Shown: one piece after another, positions 59,985 to 64,000 of the stretch | Position numbering within the stretch: position 1 is the first letter of the stretch | Layout: the number at the start of each line of letters is the position of its first letter | Source: Gamsiella multidivaricata | Taxonomy: Eukaryota > Mortierellomycota > Mortierellomycetes > Mortierellales > Mortierellaceae | DNA length: 64,000 bases | Reading direction: 5' to 3' | NCBI RefSeq assembly: GCF_025024155.1 | Contig: NW_026251731.1 | Coordinates: forward strand, 1 to 64,000 | Notes under the pieces: generated by a model | Databases searched by the model: none | What the model saw: the letters and a program-made list of their open reading frames with translations, nothing else | Told to the model about the DNA's origin: nothing | Program-made: the position numbers and the translations under genes

Positions 59985-60245
59985 TTAGTTATCGGCTTCG
60001 ACAACCGGTTGATTCAATGCAATTTGGACGGCCGTAGTTTGGACCATGGCAACCATGGCGACCACGGCATCACCGAGTTCGTTAGGAGTCTCTTCGTTCG
60101 GCTCTTGATTCTCGGGAGTCTCGGGCTGAGGCGGAACTGCGGGCTCGTCGGAAACAATGAAATGACGGTGGAAGTTGTAGGAGGAGAGGTGCATGTTGAT
60201 GAGTGCAAAGCGGAGGGGAAGTGTGAGAAGGATGGCGTGAGGCAT
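59985..60245 (-). CDS. Small protein of unknown function
   Basis: This is an 86-residue frame with a TATAAAA box 43 nt before the start codon. The N-terminal 20 residues are hydrophobic (MPHAILLTLPLRFALINMHL), weakly like a signal or membrane anchor. The middle is Pro/Glu-rich (PPQPETPENQEPNEETPNE) and the end is Val/Ala-rich. No family is recognised. The promoter placement is the best evidence that it is real; an antisense frame (59910-60278) is the alternative. Confidence 0.4.
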   Translation of the reverse strand: MPHAILLTLPLRFALINMHLSSYNFHRHFIVSDEPAVPPQPETPENQEPNEETPNELGDAVVAMVAMVQTTAVQIALNQPVVEADN

Positions 60246-60287
60246 AGAGTAGGAGAAGAGGAGCGGGGCAGCAATTGAGAACCGGCG

Positions 60288-60294
60288 TTTTATA
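60288..60294 (-). promoter_or_regulatory. TATA box of the small minus-strand gene
   Basis: TATAAAA on the minus strand lies 43 nt upstream of the ATG at 60245, followed by a C/T-rich leader. Confidence 0.55.
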
Positions 60295-60457
60295 GAAGAG
60301 CGGGATCGAGGGTGTTTATCTGATTCGTGTATGAGAATAAATGAAATACCACGCCGATCTCATAGTCTCCAGGACATGCTCAACGAGCCAACAGGAGATC
60401 GAAGATGATGTCTGGGTCGCCAATATGTTTATCTCTCCGAAGGAGAACACACACACG

Positions 60458-60489
<32 letters not shown>

Positions 60490-61112
60490 GGCCATTTTAG
60501 AGAGCGAGAGGCGAGAGGCGAGAGGCTAAAGCAGGGAAAGAGATCGGGAGTGAAGGTAGGGAGGGAGAGAGAGAGAGGGAGAGAGCAAGAAGTGAGATGG
60601 AAAGTGGGGAGCGGTAGTGCAGGTTGCCAGGAAGTGATCGTGGAACCACGCTAAGGAGTTGTTTGTTGCTTGTGTGTTTGTTGTGTGTTGTTTGTTGTTA
60701 TTTGTTGTGAGTGGTCTGTACGACCATCTATATGCTGTATGCTGTGTGTCCGATCACCTTTTTTCATTTCAGATTAGACAGCTGCAGCCTTACGCACCCT
60801 TGATTGAGCCCTTTAGGGCCACATCTCCTCCCCTAATTGCCCACGAGCGCCTTGAGCCTGTTGAGTCTCCGCGGGACGCGATTTTTACATTTTAATTAAA
60901 GTCACGTGCGCTTGTTTTCCCAAACATGAAAAACACGACTCTCGACCGCGTATAATTCCTGTCCCTGCCCTTCATCCGCGCCGAACTCCACTCGCTTCAT
61001 TCATAATCATCTCGCGCCAGAGCAACCCCTGGATTCACAGCCTATTCCGAATAAACAACGGCCTCCCTCACTTTCCCTTTAGCGACACAGGATTTTCGCA
61101 AATTCATCTGTA
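60295..61112. other. Intergenic with poly-A tract; CTF18 promoter
   Basis: A run of 29 A lies at 60460-60488, followed by purine-rich sequence. GACGCG (about 60876) and TCGCGCC (about 61012) upstream of CTF18 resemble cell-cycle (MBF/E2F-like) sites. No gene is seen. Confidence 0.4.
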
Positions 61113-64000
61113 ATGACCAATAACGGTATGGTCAGGAGCCTGAGGGCCTTAGAAACTGGAAAGCAGGCAGCGAACAATAGCTAACTGCGTCTGCCTCCAT
61201 CCTCTTAGATATGAGAGGCAGTACGAATGGAGTACAAGGGTTCCGGGAGCCCGTGTCGACACTGGAGCTCTACTCAAATATGACCCTTGACCTCGGCGAA
61301 GCATCTGTCGAGGGTGCCTCAATGGCATCATTAAGCGGCCCAGCGACTACACGGACAAGACTACTTCTCGATTCAGACGACGATATAGACGGCGAGGACG
61401 GAGATGACGACGAGGATCTGCTAATGATGCCTATGGGATCGCAGAAAATGGAGCTCCAGATCGACCACGGCTCCATGGGACCACCCGTTCAGCCCACAAG
61501 AACAAGACCCGATCCCTTACCCACGGTACCCACCCAACAAACGACTCGTCAGGATAAATTGAATGCGGATGATGATGATCAAGATCTATTTGGGGAAGAC
61601 TTTGTAGGGCAATTTGGCGATGACGATGAGTTCGAGTTCGAGCCTTTGTTCCCCCGGCGGCTAGACAACCTAGGACTGGAGCGACTCAGTATTACTCAGA
61701 AGCACAGGACAATGTCTGGAGCACTGCCCGTTACAGAAACAACTAAATCAATCCACACAGCCACGTCCAGCACCACCATCATCTCATCGCTGGCGTCAAG
61801 ATTCAATATGTTCAACCACTCCTCCATGGGATCTGTACCATTGCTGAGCCAAGAGTCGACGCAGGTGGAGGAAGAGCTACTGGAAATGTCGGCACGACAG
61901 CACGATGCCATGTTGGACGACTTGATTCTGGAGGATGAGCAACTCAGGAATGAGGAGGACGAGATACAGGGTGTTTTGGAAATGCAGTACCAAGAACAGG
62001 AACTTTTGCAGCAAAACGGACAGCAACACCGGCAACCAAACGACTACGCGGACAACATCTCCGATACCAACAAACGCAAAAACCCGCCACCAGTGGATGC
62101 TTCTTCATCAATGTCCGCAGCTACTACGATTGAGGAAGTGGACCAGTTCCTGAGTGAGTCGTATACAATGGGCTCATCCTTGCTCGCGAGATCGATGGAC
62201 GCGAGCAAGAAGACGAGATTGGAGCACGCCTCGACCGGATCAGCTGGACTTCGAAACTCTGCCAAGCCATTGGGACCACCTATTCTACCGGGCTTGTCCA
62301 TGCGAACAAAGATGCCAGAGGCAACAAAGCACGACTATACTCTCCCACCAGAGACAGGATCATTTATCAAAGCAAGAAGCAGCTCAGGACAGACGTTCTA
62401 TCTCGCAAAGAAAGTGAGAGTGAACGATACTAAGGTATGTCTTATACCGATGGACATGTGGAGTAACGTCGTAAACGCTGTTTACCATGTCCTGACCAAT
62501 TCTACCATCACGATCGCGAAAAACATGACAGCATCCTTTTATTCAACAAGCGAAAGAGAGTACAAAGAGCATGAAGCCGCTCCTTTCGATGCCAATTCAC
62601 AGGATGATGGATGAACTGGACGCTGAGATCAGGGTTCAGAAACAGGAGGCAATCAATCGGTTGGAATATGGAGACTATGATGATCTCGACCTTACGGGTG
62701 ACGACAACAAGGATTCAAGCGAGCGACTCTGGGTCGACAAATACCGCCCGAAAAAATACACGGACCTTATGGGCGATGAGGTGAGAAGAGAATGCTTCAG
62801 TTGCGCATGCGATCGATTCAACCAGACGAAGGTTCACTAACCCGTGTTTGTCCTTCCAACAGCGTGTGAATCGTGAGGTCTTGAGCTGGATCAAAGAGTG
62901 GGATCAGTGCGTGTTTGGGCGCCGTTATAAAAAACATATCCCTGAGCACAAAAAGCAACATTTCAAAGAGGTACAGGCCTTGTTATGCTCATCGATACGG
63001 TTATCGTACGGACGACTAATTACTCTAGGTATTTTCTGCTTCTCGAAATTAGTTCCGTAAGCCAGATCCGCTTGGTCGACCCGATCGCAAGATTCTGCTG
63101 TTGACTGGCCCGCCTGGTCTTGGAAAAACGACCATGGCGCATGTCATTGCAAAACAGGCTGGCTATAATGTGATCGAGGTGAACGCCAGGTACGACAGGG
63201 GCCCCTCGACCTATATAACATCAAACTGCCACCTAAAATCGCTGTTTACACCTCACTAACAGTTCGACCGCATCGTCCAATTAGTGATGACCGTACGGGC
63301 GCCTCAGTGAAGGGCAAAATTGAGTCCGCACTAGAAATTCAGTCGATCCTCGGGAGCGACAAACCAAACCTGTTGATTATCGACGAGATTGACGGAGTAT
63401 CGTCGAGCGGTGGAGAACAGAGCTTTATCAAACTGTTGATCGACATCGCAACAGTTGAAGCCGGCTCTAGCGAGGAGAAATCGAAAGCAACAAACAAGAG
63501 GTCCAAAAAGTTTACTAAGAATCCGTTGATGCGGCCCATCATTTGTATTTGCAATGACCAGTACGTGGTGGTTACATCTCTCGGGCGATGGAAAGCGTGT
63601 ACACATGAATCAGAGAGTTTTCTAATTGTACTCGATTTATTTCCTCTTCAAAATAGATATGCGCCTGTATTACGCCCTTTGCGCGTTATTGCTCAAATAT
63701 ACCAATTCAAGAAGCCTTCCATTCGTAGTGTTGTTAATCGACTCCAGCAGATTTGCGAAATCGAACACGTCGCCAGTGACACCCGTGCATTCAGTGTCCT
63801 ATACGAAATGACGGAAGGAGATATGCGGTCCTGCTTGAATACGCTGCAGTTTGTCAAGAACCGGATTAGAGAGAGTACCATGTCGAGCTCGTCTGGTAGT
63901 CGGATAGGGGGTGGAGACGGAGATGGCTATGGTGGAAGATTGACGCTGGACACATTGAGCAAGGCCACAATTGGACGCAAGGATCAGAGCAAATCTTTGT
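61113..64000 (+). CDS. CTF18: CTF18 (CHTF18), large subunit of the alternative clamp loader, 3' part outside window
   Basis: Exons are 61113-61125, 61209-62434, 62577-62780, 62863-62970, 63053-63189, 63285-63560 and 63657 to the window end. The first exon is only 13 nt, and the next in-frame Met at 61211 is an alternative start. The N-terminal 400 residues are acidic and disordered. The clamp-loader part shows LWVDKYRPKKYTDLMGDERV, Walker A GPPGLGKTT, Walker B LLIIDEIDG, NDQYAPVLRPLRV and EMTEGDMRSCLNTLQF. The FRKPDPLGRPDRKILLL block between box II and the Walker A is typical of Ctf18 rather than Rfc1. Ctf18-RFC loads PCNA and supports sister-chromatid cohesion and the replication checkpoint. 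The C-terminal part that binds Dcc1/Ctf8 is not visible. Confidence 0.93.

Overview
The window reads as nuclear DNA of a filamentous fungus, most likely Mucoromycota close to Mortierella. The basis is: short spliceosomal introns with GTAAGT-like donors; fungal proteins (SPB4, SEC16, CTF18, GH47 mannosidase, PAQR receptor, UCH hydrolase); decayed F-box/LRR-like genes; and a gene family I associate from memory with Mucoromycota. No bacterial operons, CRISPR arrays, rRNA or convincing tRNA genes were seen. The lineage is inference; protein searches would settle it.

Layout. 0-0.8 kb: 5' half of a PAQR receptor (minus). 2.7-5.9 kb: two tandem decayed F-box/LRR-like genes. 7.4 kb: small secreted crystallin-like protein. 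9.8-15 kb: an eight-exon gene with a possible DH (RhoGEF-like) domain, then SPB4. 16.8-18.8 kb: a multi-exon gene with two in-frame TGA codons. 20.5 kb: Tc1/mariner remnant. 21.5-24.7 kb: class I alpha-mannosidase with a long acidic tail. 27.8-30.6 kb: fumarate-reductase-type flavoprotein fused to cytochrome b5. 32.3-45.4 kb: an accessory block with two copies of a cysteine-rich secreted-protein cassette, two pogo/Tigger remnants, one Tc1 remnant, a decayed prohibitin-2 copy, satellite-like repeats and a probable spliced minus-strand transcript with no clear ORF. 48.1-50.9 kb: UCH hydrolase (minus) sharing a promoter with a DUF202 membrane protein (plus), then a small basic protein (minus). 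51.6-58.2 kb: SEC16 with a zinc ribbon and pentapeptide repeats. 60 kb: small TATA-driven minus-strand ORF. 61.1-64 kb: CTF18, cut by the window end.

The core genes are housekeeping: secretory pathway (SEC16, GH47), ribosome assembly (SPB4), chromosome cohesion (CTF18), ubiquitin recycling and redox. They are not functionally linked beyond adjacency. The dynamic part is 32-45 kb, where duplicated secreted-protein genes sit among dead DNA transposons. Several nonsense codons in the decayed genes are compatible with C-to-T change.
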